Shown here piece by piece: positions 17,302-26,673 of a DNA stretch of 64,000 nucleotides. How positions within the stretch are numbered: position 1 is the stretch's first letter; every line of letters starts with the position of its first letter. Origin of the DNA: Phenylobacterium sp. Its GTDB lineage: Bacteria; Pseudomonadota; Alphaproteobacteria; Caulobacterales; Caulobacteraceae. Where the stretch lies: positions 124,001 to 188,000 of the forward strand of contig NZ_SCVD01000039.1 of assembly GCF_004297125.1 (NCBI RefSeq). The letters are read 5' to 3'. The notes beneath the pieces are model-generated. The model searched no databases and was not told the origin of the DNA. It saw only the letters and a program-made list of their open reading frames with translations. The translations under genes were made by a program, and so were the position numbers.

Positions 17302-18003
17302 ATGAACCGTCAAATCCTCCTTGTCGCCCTTGCCGCCACGGGCGCCGTCGCCATCGCGAGCTGCAGCGGCCCCGCCGACAAGAGGGCGGCCTCGGCCGAG
17401 CGGCCGTCAGCGGCGGCGGCGCCCTTCGCGGCGGCGCAGGATCCCCTGCTTGCGGCGGCCGAGCCGTTCGAGGCCCTGACCGAGCAGGCCTTCGACGCCT
17501 CGCCGGCGGCGCTGGAGGCGATCCTCACCGAGGCGCGGACCAAGGTGGCGCCCGCCCGCCTGCGCCTCAGCCCTGCAGCCGCCGGCAAGCTGGACGAGAT
17601 CACGACCCGGTTGCCGGACCTGATCCACCGCCAGGACCGTGCCCGGACCGCGCTGTCGTCCATGGAGGCCTATCGCATCTTAGTGATGGCGCAGGACCCC
17701 GCCACGGCCAAGGCCCCGGTTCCGGTCAGCCTGCTGGACTATGCTGGCTTCAAATACTCTGCGCAGCTGAAGTCCCGCCCGGCCGCTTGGGGCGCCATGT
17801 CGGCCAGCGTTCGCGAGGCGCGGGCTGAATGGAGCAAGATCTCCGGATCAGTCCGGTCGAATGGGTTGAAGGGCGCATTCGAAGAGGCCCTCGGGGGAAT
17901 GGAGGACGGCGCGCGCCTGAAGAACCCGGCCTTGGCGCAGTACGCCGCGGCGACGGAGCTCGCCCTCGTCGACCTGCTCGAGGAACATCTGGCGCGCCGC
18001 TGA
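17302..18003 (+). CDS. Predicted lipoprotein of unknown function
   Basis: 233 residues, starting MNRQILLVALAATGAVAIASC: a signal peptide with lipobox ending in Cys near residue 21, so probably an envelope lipoprotein. The remainder is alpha-helical and Ala-rich with no family I recognise. It lies between the two-component/DUF1345 genes and the TolC-RND genes in the same orientation and is probably part of the same regulon. An in-frame start 30 nt upstream would spoil the signal peptide. Confidence 0.65.
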   Translation: MNRQILLVALAATGAVAIASCSGPADKRAASAERPSAAAAPFAAAQDPLLAAAEPFEALTEQAFDASPAALEAILTEARTKVAPARLRLSPAAAGKLDEITTRLPDLIHRQDRARTALSSMEAYRILVMAQDPATAKAPVPVSLLDYAGFKYSAQLKSRPAAWGAMSASVREARAEWSKISGSVRSNGLKGAFEEALGGMEDGARLKNPALAQYAAATELALVDLLEEHLARR

Positions 18004-18105
18004 TCGAAGAGCTTGCGTCCGGAAGGTTACGTCGTTGCAATGTCGGGGTCAGGCGCGGCCAATCTCTCGACGCCTACTGAATTGAGTTCGGGGACAGGAG
18101 AGCCG

Positions 18106-19455
18106 ATGAGAGGAAGACCGCTGCGAGCGGCGGCTGTGCTGTGCGTTCCCGCCCTGGTGAGCGCCTGCGCGACCTATCGGGCTGATCCGCTGCCCAAGGA
18201 TGCGCCTCCCACGCCCCCCGCTGCGACGTTGGTGGAACGTGCGGGGCGCCTCTCGCATCCGTACCTGACGCCCGTCGCGATTGACCTGGGCCAGCCCCTT
18301 TCGCCGCAGGAGCTGGGCGTGCTCGCCGTCGTCGCAAGTCCGGCCCTCAAGGCGGCGCGCGCCCGGGCGGGGGTGAGCGAAGCCCAGGTCTTCGAGGCCG
18401 GACTCCTGCCCGATCCCCAGCTGTCGCTCGGCTTCGATCGTCCGTTGTCGGCGCCTGGCGCCGTCAACGCGATCGCTGCCGCTCTCGGGTTCGATGTTTC
18501 CGCCCTCTACCGGCTAGGGCCAGCCCGCGACGCCGCGCGGGCGCAGGCCCGCCAGGCCCGCCTCGACGTCGCCTGGCAGGAGTGGCAGACCGCCTTCCAG
18601 GCGCGGCTGCTGGCCGCAAGGATCGCCGGCCTTTCGCGCGCGGTGCGCCTCAGCCAAGGCTCGCGAGCCGTGGCCGAGCAGGTGCTGGATCGCACCCTGC
18701 GCGCCGTGGCGCGGGGCGACCTGAACAGCAATGACCTGGAAGCCCGAAGGATCGCCGCGGCGGACGCCGCCGATCGGGCGCGCGCCGCCGAGCGGGACCT
18801 CAGCGCGGCGCGGCTCGAACTCAACAAGCTTCTGGGGCTCCCGCCCGCTACCGAGCTGGACATCGTCCTGCCAGCCTATGTGGATCGGCCGTCGCCCGCT
18901 CACGACGAACTCTTCGCGCTCGCCCGCGAGGCGCGGCTCGATCTGCAGGCGCTTCGCGCCGGGTATGCGGCCCAAGAGGCCGGGCTGAGAGGCGCCGTCC
19001 TCGCACAATACCCGAAGCTGAACCTGACCGTGAACGCGGCACGCGATACGGGAAATGTAAGGACGCTCGGTCCAGCCGTCACGTTCGACCTGCCCGTGTT
19101 CAACCGGAACCAGGGCGCCATCGCCGTGGCGCGCGCCACTCGCGCCCAGCTCAAGGCGGAGTATGACCTTCGCCTGTTCGAGACCCGCGCCGACCTCGCC
19201 GCCCTCGTCAAGGCCTACGAGATCGGGCGCCGCCAGCGCGCCGATCTTGTCGGACAGCTGGGCCCGTTGCGGGGGCTGGTTGCGGGATTCGAGCGCGCGG
19301 CCGCGCGAGGCGACGTCGCCGACGTGGTCGCCGACACCGCGCGTCAGAGCCTGACCGATAAGGAGATCGCCTTGGCCGCACTCGACCAATCGCTCGCCGA
19401 GCAGTGGAGCTCCATCGAGCTCGCGACCGGGCGCCTCCTGGGGTCGCGCCCATGA
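18106..19455 (+). CDS. TolC-family outer-membrane efflux lipoprotein
   Basis: 449 residues with lipobox LVSACATYR near residue 20 and two repeats of the outer-membrane efflux protein fold: long Ala/Arg-rich helices (for example RAAERDLSAARLELNKLLGL) and a beta segment with PAVTFDLPVFNRNQGAIAVA, diagnostic of CzcC/CusC-like members. Forms the outer-membrane duct of the RND pump encoded by the next two genes. Start set by GGAG 6 nt upstream; the stop overlaps the adaptor gene by 4 bp. Confidence 0.9.
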   Translation: MRGRPLRAAAVLCVPALVSACATYRADPLPKDAPPTPPAATLVERAGRLSHPYLTPVAIDLGQPLSPQELGVLAVVASPALKAARARAGVSEAQVFEAGLLPDPQLSLGFDRPLSAPGAVNAIAAALGFDVSALYRLGPARDAARAQARQARLDVAWQEWQTAFQARLLAARIAGLSRAVRLSQGSRAVAEQVLDRTLRAVARGDLNSNDLEARRIAAADAADRARAAERDLSAARLELNKLLGLPPATELDIVLPAYVDRPSPAHDELFALAREARLDLQALRAGYAAQEAGLRGAVLAQYPKLNLTVNAARDTGNVRTLGPAVTFDLPVFNRNQGAIAVARATRAQLKAEYDLRLFETRADLAALVKAYEIGRRQRADLVGQLGPLRGLVAGFERAAARGDVADVVADTARQSLTDKEIALAALDQSLAEQWSSIELATGRLLGSRP

Positions 19456-20501
19456 GCAGGTGGCTCAGCATCGCCATGATCTGCGCCATTGCGGGCTGCT
19501 CCAAGCCCGCGCCGGCGCCACCGCCGGACCCGACCGCCACCGTCCGGACGGCGCCGGCGATCATCGCTGCCATCGGCGAGACACTGACGGCCTATGGGGC
19601 CGCGGAGTTCGATCCGGCCGCCATGGAGGCCCTCACCTCGCCCTTCGAAGCTCAGGTCTCTGCGGTGCATGTCGCGGTGGGGCAGGCGGTCCGAGCAGGA
19701 GACCCCATCGTGAGCCTTGCGCCAAGCCCAACGACCCGGCTGGAGCTCGACCGCCTCGCACGCGAAAGCGGCCAGGCCGCGCGCGACCATGAGCGGCTGC
19801 GCCGGCTGCGCGCAGACGGCCTGGCGTCGGACGCGGAGGTCGAGGCGGCGCGCAGCGCCGCTTCGACGGCCGCGGCGGCGAGCCGAAGCCTGCAGGCGCG
19901 CGCGGCCGGCGGCGTCCTGCGAGCGAAACGGGCCGCCGTGGTGGATACGCTCTCCGCGTCACCTGGGGCGCTCCTCGCCGCCGGTGCGCCCGTCGCCGCG
20001 CTCGGGGCGACGTCACGCCTTAACGCGCGCCTCGGCCTCGAGGTCGAAGACGCCCAGCGCCTGCGGGTCGGGGCGCCGGTTGTGCTCGAGGGCATGCACG
20101 AAGGCGGAGCGCGGCTCAACGCGCGCATCGCGTCGGTGGACCGGCGGGTCGACGCCGGCACGCGGTTGGCCGCCGCCCTCGTGGACCTGCCGGCCGCCGG
20201 CCCCTTCCTGCCGGGCGAGACCTTGAGGGCGGAGATCAGCTTGGGGGTGCAGCCGGACGCCATCGTGATCCCGCGGCGCGCCGTCCTCTACGAGGGCGAG
20301 CGCCCGTTCACTTTCGTCGTGCTGGGCGGTAAGGCGGTGCGCCGGGACCTGCAGCTCGGGGTGGAGCAGAGCGACAGGGTGCAGGTCGTCAACGGGCTTC
20401 GTTCCGGAGATCGCGTCGTCGTTGACGGCGGCGCCTCGCTGGCCGCGGGCATGGCAGTCACGGAGGCGAAGGCGACTCCGGCGGCCGGGGGGCGTCCATG
20501 A
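19452..20501 (+). CDS. RND efflux periplasmic adaptor (membrane-fusion protein)
   Basis: 349 residues. The N-terminal lipobox is MICAIAGCSK (Cys near residue 15). It then has the lipoyl/barrel-sandwich segment (PFEAQVSAVHVAVGQAVRAG), a helical hairpin (RDHERLRRLRADGLASDAEV), the second lipoyl half (VVDTLSASPGALLAAGAPVA), and beta-barrel and membrane-proximal domains (IPRRAVLYEGERPFTFVVL). It links the TolC-family protein and the RND pump. No His/Met-rich metal-binding extension as in CusB is visible. It overlaps the pump gene by 4 bp. Confidence 0.9.
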   Translation: MSRWLSIAMICAIAGCSKPAPAPPPDPTATVRTAPAIIAAIGETLTAYGAAEFDPAAMEALTSPFEAQVSAVHVAVGQAVRAGDPIVSLAPSPTTRLELDRLARESGQAARDHERLRRLRADGLASDAEVEAARSAASTAAAASRSLQARAAGGVLRAKRAAVVDTLSASPGALLAAGAPVAALGATSRLNARLGLEVEDAQRLRVGAPVVLEGMHEGGARLNARIASVDRRVDAGTRLAAALVDLPAAGPFLPGETLRAEISLGVQPDAIVIPRRAVLYEGERPFTFVVLGGKAVRRDLQLGVEQSDRVQVVNGLRSGDRVVVDGGASLAAGMAVTEAKATPAAGGRP

Positions 20502-23500
20502 CGCGGTGGCTGAGCGCCCACACGCGGTCCGTCGTCCTGGCCTTCCTTCTTCTGACGGCGGCGGGACTGGGCGCCGCACTTGGCATGCCGGTGAGCCTGT
20601 TCCCGCAGATCGACTTCCCGAGAGTGGTGGTGTCGGTGGACGCCGGGGACCGTGCCGTCGATCAGATGGTCAGCCAGGTCACGCGACCGGTCGAGCAGGC
20701 CCTCCGCGGCGTTCCCGGCGTGGTGAGCCTGCGGTCCACCAGCAGTCGCGGCACGGCGGAGGTCTCGGTGAACTTCGCCTGGGGCGCCGACATGGTGGCG
20801 GCGACGCTGCAGGCCGAGTCCGCCATCAACGGGCTGCTGCCCGATCTGCCGGCTGGGGCGCGCTTCGAGGTCCGGCGCATGGACCCGACGGTGTTTCCCG
20901 TGCTGGGCCTCGCGCTGGTGTCGCCCACGCGCGACCCGGTGAGCCTGCGGGACTTCGCCTACTACGACCTTCGCCCGATCATCGCCGCCGTCCCTGGCGT
21001 GGCGGACGTCACGGTCCTTGGCGGCCGACAGAAGGAGTACCAGGTCCTTGCCGATCCGGCGAAGCTCCAGGCGCTCGGGCTCTCGATGGAGGACCTCGCC
21101 CGGACGCTGTCGGCCAACAACGTCGTGGTGGCCGCCGGCCGGCTGGAGGATCGCTACCGGCTCTATCTGGTGCTTGCCGACAATCGCCTGCAAGGCGTGG
21201 AGGACCTGCGCCGCACCGTCGTCAAGACGGGCTCACGAGGCTTGGTGGAGCTCGACGATATTGCGTCGGTCGTGACGCGGGACGCGCCGGAGTGGACGAG
21301 GGTGACATCCCAGGGTCGCGACGCCGTGCTGATCAACATCCGCCAGACGCCCGGCGCAAACAGCGTGGCCCTGGTGAAGGCCGTCAACGCGCGCCTTGCT
21401 GAACATACCGGCCAGACCCCTCCCGACGTCCGTATCGTGCCCTTCTACGACCAGTCCGAGCTGGTCACAGCGGCTGCGGGCAGTGTGCGCGACGCGATCC
21501 TGCTGGGCGCGGTGCTCGCCGGCGCCGTGCTGTTCCTCTTCCTGCGCAGCCTGCGCTTCATGCTCATCGTGGCCCTCTTGCTCCCGAGCGTCCTGGCGGC
21601 CACCGCGATCTTGCTGGCTCTCCTGGGGATGAGCTTCAACATGATGACCCTGGGCGGCATGGCCGCCGCGGTCGGCCTGATCGTCGATGACGCGGTGGTC
21701 ATGCTTGAGCACATGATGCGGCGTCTGCAGGAAGCCCGACGGGAGGAAGATCCGATCGCCTCGCCCTTGTCGGGAGCCGCCGAGATGGCGCGGCCGCTGC
21801 TGGGGTCGAGCCTCGCCACGGTGCTGGTGTTCACCCCGCTCGCGTTTCTGAGCGGTGTGACCGGCGGCTTCTTCAAGGCGCTGGCCGTGACCATGTCAGC
21901 GTCCTTGGTCATCTCGCTGGCCTTCTCGCTTTTCGTGGCGCCAATCCTGGTCCGCGCGTGGGTGAGGACGCGGGACATCGAGGCCGCCGAGCGCGCGGGC
22001 GCCGCGATCGATCGGCTGGGCGGGCGCTACGCAACCCTCCTAGAGCGGTCGCTCCGCCGTCCGGGCCGCTTTGCGCTCGTTGTCAGCCTTGTCCTGCTCG
22101 TCGGGGGAGGCCTCGCCTACACCCGGGTCGGCTCCGGCTTCATGCCACGCATGGATGAAGGCGGCTTCATTCTCGATTACTACGCCGCGCCGGGCACCTC
22201 GCTCGCCGAAACCGACCGCCTTCTGCGCCAGGTCGAGGGGATTCTCCGCGCCACGCCGGAGGTCGAAAGCTACTCCCGACGCACTGGCCTGCAACTGGGC
22301 GGCGGCCTCACCGAAGCCAACGAGGGCGATTTCTTCGTGAAACTCAAGGGTGGCCGTCGCCGCAACATCGAGGCGGTGACAGCGGAGGTGCGGGCCCGCA
22401 TCGATGCTGAGGTTCCAGGGCTAACGGTCGAGACGGCCCAGCTCCTGGCCGACCTCATCGGCGACCTGACGGCGGTCCCGCAGCCGATCGAGGTGAAGCT
22501 GTTCGGGCCAACGGCCGCCGCGTTGCGCGGCGCCGCGCCGCAGGTGGCCGCGGCGCTCGGCAAGATCCCCGGGGTGGTGGAGGTCAACGACGGACTTCGG
22601 GTCGCTGGCGACGCCATCATCATTGCCGTCGATCGTCCCGCGGCCGCGCTCGAAGGCATGGACCCGCAGGCGATCACCAGTCAGCTGTCCTACTTGGTGG
22701 GCGGCTCCGGCGTGGGTCAGATCCAGGAAGGCGACAAGATGGTCGGCGTTCGACTGTGGACGCCGACCGCTTCGCGGGAGCGGGTCGAGGCGCTCCGAGA
22801 GTTGCAGCTGCGCGCGGCGGACGGACATCTCCTGCCCTTGAAGCGCGTGGCCAAGGTTAGCGTGGAGCCGGGACAAGCGCAGATCACGCGCGAGAACCTG
22901 CAGCCGTTCCTGGGGGTCACAGCCCGTCTCGAGGGGCGCGACCTGGGATCGGCGATGCGCGAGGTTTCACGCACGATTGCAACCCTGAACCTTGGGCCGG
23001 GCGTGCGGGTCGAATATGGCGGTCTCTATGCGGAGCAGCAGAAGTCTTTTCGCGACCTCATGCTGGTCTTCGTCTCCGCGCTCGTCCTGGTGGGGCTCCT
23101 TATCCTCTACCTGTTCGAGAGCTGGGCCGTCGCGGTCAGCGTCGTAACGACGTTGCTGCTGGCCGCCAGCAGCGTCTTCGTGGGTCTCTGGCTGACACGC
23201 ACGGAGCTCAATATCTCCGCGATGATGGGGCTTACCATGGTCATCGGCATCGTGGGCGAGCTTGCGGTTTTCTACTTCGCAGAGATCGCCGAAGGTCGCC
23301 GTCGTGAACGCGACGCACTCATTGAGGCTGGCCGTGCTCGGCTACGCCCCATTCTCATGTCTGCCTTGATCGCCATGCTTGCGCTGGCGCCGCTGGCGCT
23401 TGGGCTGGGCGCGGGGTCCGCCATGCAGAAGCCCCTCGCCATCGCCATCATCACGGGCCTCCTCGCAGGGGTCCCACTGGTCCTCGTGTTCATGCCGGTG

Positions 23501-23557
23501 CTCTACGCGGCCCTTGTGCCGGCAGCGGGACGGTCCACCGCTGTGACGGGTCCATGA
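20498..23557 (+). CDS. RND-family efflux pump, inner-membrane subunit
   Basis: 1019 residues with the duplicated RND architecture: TM1 at the N-terminus, a porter loop, TM2-7 from about residue 330, a second loop, and TM8-12 in the last ~170 residues. TM4 has GLIVDDAVVMLEH: the Asp-Asp pair resembles drug-type HAE-1 pumps rather than the single-Asp pattern of metal-type HME pumps. TM10 reads MMGLTMVIGIVGELAVFYFA, without the Lys present in AcrB. Substrate class is therefore unclear: neighbours suggest metal or stress, TM4 suggests drugs. Last gene of the tripartite set. Confidence 0.9.
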   Translation: MTRWLSAHTRSVVLAFLLLTAAGLGAALGMPVSLFPQIDFPRVVVSVDAGDRAVDQMVSQVTRPVEQALRGVPGVVSLRSTSSRGTAEVSVNFAWGADMVAATLQAESAINGLLPDLPAGARFEVRRMDPTVFPVLGLALVSPTRDPVSLRDFAYYDLRPIIAAVPGVADVTVLGGRQKEYQVLADPAKLQALGLSMEDLARTLSANNVVVAAGRLEDRYRLYLVLADNRLQGVEDLRRTVVKTGSRGLVELDDIASVVTRDAPEWTRVTSQGRDAVLINIRQTPGANSVALVKAVNARLAEHTGQTPPDVRIVPFYDQSELVTAAAGSVRDAILLGAVLAGAVLFLFLRSLRFMLIVALLLPSVLAATAILLALLGMSFNMMTLGGMAAAVGLIVDDAVVMLEHMMRRLQEARREEDPIASPLSGAAEMARPLLGSSLATVLVFTPLAFLSGVTGGFFKALAVTMSASLVISLAFSLFVAPILVRAWVRTRDIEAAERAGAAIDRLGGRYATLLERSLRRPGRFALVVSLVLLVGGGLAYTRVGSGFMPRMDEGGFILDYYAAPGTSLAETDRLLRQVEGILRATPEVESYSRRTGLQLGGGLTEANEGDFFVKLKGGRRRNIEAVTAEVRARIDAEVPGLTVETAQLLADLIGDLTAVPQPIEVKLFGPTAAALRGAAPQVAAALGKIPGVVEVNDGLRVAGDAIIIAVDRPAAALEGMDPQAITSQLSYLVGGSGVGQIQEGDKMVGVRLWTPTASRERVEALRELQLRAADGHLLPLKRVAKVSVEPGQAQITRENLQPFLGVTARLEGRDLGSAMREVSRTIATLNLGPGVRVEYGGLYAEQQKSFRDLMLVFVSALVLVGLLILYLFESWAVAVSVVTTLLLAASSVFVGLWLTRTELNISAMMGLTMVIGIVGELAVFYFAEIAEGRRRERDALIEAGRARLRPILMSALIAMLALAPLALGLGAGSAMQKPLAIAIITGLLAGVPLVLVFMPVLYAALVPAAGRSTAVTGP

Positions 23558-23632
23558 GGCGCTCAAATCCCGACATCCGCGGGCGCGTTGGAGGTGGTCC
23601 CACGGGATCGCCGCGAGCGGGGGCGGGGCGGA

Positions 23633-26050
23633 ATGCGAGCCAGCGCTGAAATGGCCTTCGGAGGATCGACGACGCGGATGACAGTGTGGCGTTGGGGGTG
23701 CGCAGCGTTTGCCATCTCGTTCGTTGGCGACCTCGCGCACGCGGAGCCCGCGCGGCTGTTCCGGTTGCCCGCGGAGCCGGTCGACACCGCCCTGGTGCGG
23801 TTCGGCGTGCAGGGCGGCGTTTCGGTGGGCGGCTTTCCGGCGCCCGGCTGTTCCGGCCATAGCCGAGCCGTCCTCGGCCTGATGCCGCCCAGCGTCGCCC
23901 TGCGGCGCCTGCTGCCGCCCGGCTGCGGCTTCAGCCGCATCGACGCCCGCGCATTCCGCATCGAGGCCGTCGATCCCCCGGCCCGGCCCGTGGTCGCGCA
24001 GGCGGCTCCTCACGAAACAGACCTCGCCGAACTCGTCGTGACAGCCGAAAAGCGGACCGAACCGCTGCGGGGCAGCCCTTTCGCAGTCACCGCGCTCGAC
24101 GGGCAGGCCGTGGAGCGCCTGGGGGCCAAGAGCTTCGCGGACCTCGCTCTGCAGATCCCGGCCGTTGCGGAGACGAACCTCGGGCCCGGCCGAAACAAAC
24201 TCTTCATTCGCGGCTTGTCGGACGGCGCCTTCACCGGGAGGACGCAATCCACTGTGGGCCTCTATCTCGACGACACGCCCATCAGCTACAACGCCCCCGA
24301 CCCTGACCTACGGCTCTCGGACATCGCCCAGGTCGAGGTGCTGCGCGGACCTCAGGGAACGCTCTACGGTTCCGGCTCCATCGGCGGCATTGTTCGGATC
24401 GTACCGCGGCCCCCAGACCCGAAAGGCTATGCTGCGTGGGTGCAGGGCGAGGCGGTCCTCAACGAGCGCCGCGATCGTTCCTTCGGCGCCGAAGCGATGG
24501 TCAACATTCCACTGTTGAGCGGGCAGGCGGCTGTGCGCGCCGTCGCCTACACCGAGGATCTGGCGGGATATCTCGACAACCCGGGTCTGGGCCTCGACGA
24601 TGTGAACCATGGAAAGCGCCGCGGCGCGCGGGTTTCGGGACTGGTTGACCTGGCCAGCGGCTGGCAGGCCCGGGCGAGTTGGGTACGCCAGGATATCCTG
24701 ACGTCGGACAGCCAATATACCCAGGGCGGAGACACTCTCAGCCGCGCGGCGCGAATCCTGGAGCCGCACGACAACGACTTCACACAGGTCGCGGTGGGTC
24801 TGAACCGACAAGGTTCGCGCTACGGCCTGCGCATGTCCGCGGCGTACATCGATCACGACCTCGCCACCCGTTACGACGCTAGCGGGACCTTCGGTCTGGC
24901 GCCGGATCGGATCGCAGCCTTCGACGAAGCGCAGCGGGTGGGGCTGCTCGTGGCCGAGGCCTTGTTGACCTCCAATGGCGAGGGCCGCCTTCGCTGGCTG
25001 TTGGGGGCCTTCGGCTCCTCGTCGCTGGAGAGAAGCGGTGGCGTGCTGGAGGCGACGCTTTCCGGCGGCGCAAAGGCCTCACTTTACGCACGCCGCGACC
25101 GCCTGAAGGAAGCAGCCGTCTTCGGGGAGGTGGCGTATGACCTCGCGCCGCCGCTGACGCTAACGCTCGGCGGGCGGCTGTTCGCAACTCGGGTCGAGAC
25201 GTGGTCGGGCGACTTCGAGCTGGCGGCGAGGCCCCTGAGGGACGTTGCCGCACATCTATCGGATCAAGGATTCGCGCCGAAGGCGCGGCTCAGCTACGCG
25301 TTCTCGCCGAACTTCGTCCTATATGCCCAAGCTCAGGATGGATACCGCGCCGGCGGTTTCAACGTGCCTGCCGCCGCCGATGGCATGGCCGGCGGTCCGG
25401 AGGTGACAGGATTCCGCCCCGACAGGCTGCGCAGCTACGAAGCCGGTGGCGAGGCGCGGCTTTTTGCGGGGCGGCTCGCCCTGCGGGCCGCGGTCTACAA
25501 GGCGTTGTGGCGGAACGTGCAGACCGATCAGTTCCGCCCCTCCGGCCTGCCGCTGACGCTCAACATCGGCGACGGCAAGAACATCGGAACGGAGTTCGAG
25601 GCTACCTGGCGCCCGGATCGTCATTGGACGTTGCGAGTCAACGGACTCTTCAACGGTCCGGAACTGACCCGCGCCGCTGACGTCTTTCCGGCAAAGGTGG
25701 ACGTCGGTCTGCCCGGGGTCGCGAACCGCACCTTCGGCGCTTCCGTCGCGTATGGCTTCGATCTTCCGCAGAACTGGCGCGGCGAACTCACCGCACAGGC
25801 GGCCTATGTCGGCCGCTCCTTCCTCACTTTCGACGGGGCCACCGCGTCCGCCATGGGCGACTACGCCCAGGGCCGGATCGCCGCGCGCCTCGAAAACCCC
25901 GATTGGCAGGTCGAGGCCTATGTCGCCAACGTCACCGACGAGCGGGGGAACACCTTCGCCTACGGAAATCCCTTCAGCCGCACCCGGGCGATCCAGGCGA
26001 CGCCGCTCTCCCCCCGAACCTACGGCCTTGCCTTGCGACGCCGCTTCTAA
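23633..26050 (+). CDS. TonB-dependent transducer with N-terminal STN domain
   Basis: About 805 residues. Signal peptide followed by an STN domain (LFRLPAEPVDTALVRFGVQG to ARAFRIEAV, residues ~40-115), a TonB box-like segment (LAELVVTAEKR), plug domain (FIRGLSDGAFTGRTQS, IAQVEVLRGPQGTLYGSGSI) and a 22-strand-type barrel ending in LALRRRF. The STN domain is what signals to a FecR protein, and FecI and FecR genes follow at once. Probable substrate: an iron complex. The start is uncertain: ATG 23633, or ATG 23678, which gives the neatest signal peptide but has GGAGG 13 nt upstream. Confidence 0.9.
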   Translation: MRASAEMAFGGSTTRMTVWRWGCAAFAISFVGDLAHAEPARLFRLPAEPVDTALVRFGVQGGVSVGGFPAPGCSGHSRAVLGLMPPSVALRRLLPPGCGFSRIDARAFRIEAVDPPARPVVAQAAPHETDLAELVVTAEKRTEPLRGSPFAVTALDGQAVERLGAKSFADLALQIPAVAETNLGPGRNKLFIRGLSDGAFTGRTQSTVGLYLDDTPISYNAPDPDLRLSDIAQVEVLRGPQGTLYGSGSIGGIVRIVPRPPDPKGYAAWVQGEAVLNERRDRSFGAEAMVNIPLLSGQAAVRAVAYTEDLAGYLDNPGLGLDDVNHGKRRGARVSGLVDLASGWQARASWVRQDILTSDSQYTQGGDTLSRAARILEPHDNDFTQVAVGLNRQGSRYGLRMSAAYIDHDLATRYDASGTFGLAPDRIAAFDEAQRVGLLVAEALLTSNGEGRLRWLLGAFGSSSLERSGGVLEATLSGGAKASLYARRDRLKEAAVFGEVAYDLAPPLTLTLGGRLFATRVETWSGDFELAARPLRDVAAHLSDQGFAPKARLSYAFSPNFVLYAQAQDGYRAGGFNVPAAADGMAGGPEVTGFRPDRLRSYEAGGEARLFAGRLALRAAVYKALWRNVQTDQFRPSGLPLTLNIGDGKNIGTEFEATWRPDRHWTLRVNGLFNGPELTRAADVFPAKVDVGLPGVANRTFGASVAYGFDLPQNWRGELTAQAAYVGRSFLTFDGATASAMGDYAQGRIAARLENPDWQVEAYVANVTDERGNTFAYGNPFSRTRAIQATPLSPRTYGLALRRRF

Positions 26051-26063
26051 TTCAACAGCGCCG

Positions 26064-26582
26064 ATGACGGACCCGCGTTCCGCTCTTTTGGCTGCCTATC
26101 TGGAGCGCCGCGCGGATCTCGTGCAGTTCTTCACTCTGCGCCTGAAATCGCCGGCGGCCGGCGAGGACCTTGTCCAGGATATCTACCTTCGCCTCGAGGC
26201 CGTGGACCCCACTGCCGAGGTTCGCAACGCTGCGGGCTATCTCTACCGGCTCGGCGCCAACCTGATGCTGGACCGCATACGAGGCGAACGGCGGGCGAGC
26301 GCACGCGATCACGAATGGCGCGACGCCTACGGCGCCTTGGTCGGCGGCGAAGACATCTCAGAAGCACCCGCCGCCGACGACGCCTTGGCGGCTCGCCAAC
26401 GCCTGGCCGCGGTCGTGGCGGTGCTGCAGGAGATGCCGGAATCCACGCAACGGATTTTCAACCTGCACAAGTTTCAGGGCCTTAGCCACGCTGAGGTGGC
26501 CCTGGCGCTCGGGATCTCGCGCAGCGCCGTGGAAAAGCATGTGATGGCGGTGCTCAGGCGGCTGGCGGAGCGGCAGATATGA
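26064..26582 (+). CDS. FecI-type ECF sigma factor
   Basis: 172 residues. Region 2: LVQFFTLRLKSPAAGEDLVQ and DIYLRLEAVD, with RNAAGYLYRLGANLMLDRIR. Region 4: LQEMPESTQRIFNLHKFQGL then SHAEVALALGISRSAVEKHV. Typical length and motifs of FecI-like iron-starvation sigma factors. It starts 13 bp after the receptor gene and precedes its FecR partner, so the three form a cell-surface signalling unit. The usual order puts the sigma gene first; here the receptor is first. Confidence 0.92.
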   Translation: MTDPRSALLAAYLERRADLVQFFTLRLKSPAAGEDLVQDIYLRLEAVDPTAEVRNAAGYLYRLGANLMLDRIRGERRASARDHEWRDAYGALVGGEDISEAPAADDALAARQRLAAVVAVLQEMPESTQRIFNLHKFQGLSHAEVALALGISRSAVEKHVMAVLRRLAERQI

Positions 26583-26673
26583 CCTGGACGTTGGGAATCT
26601 GTGAGGCGCGCGGCGCGCGGCGGCGTCATATTCGTGGGACGGCGCGCAAATGGGCGCCGCATGTGGCGGGTCG

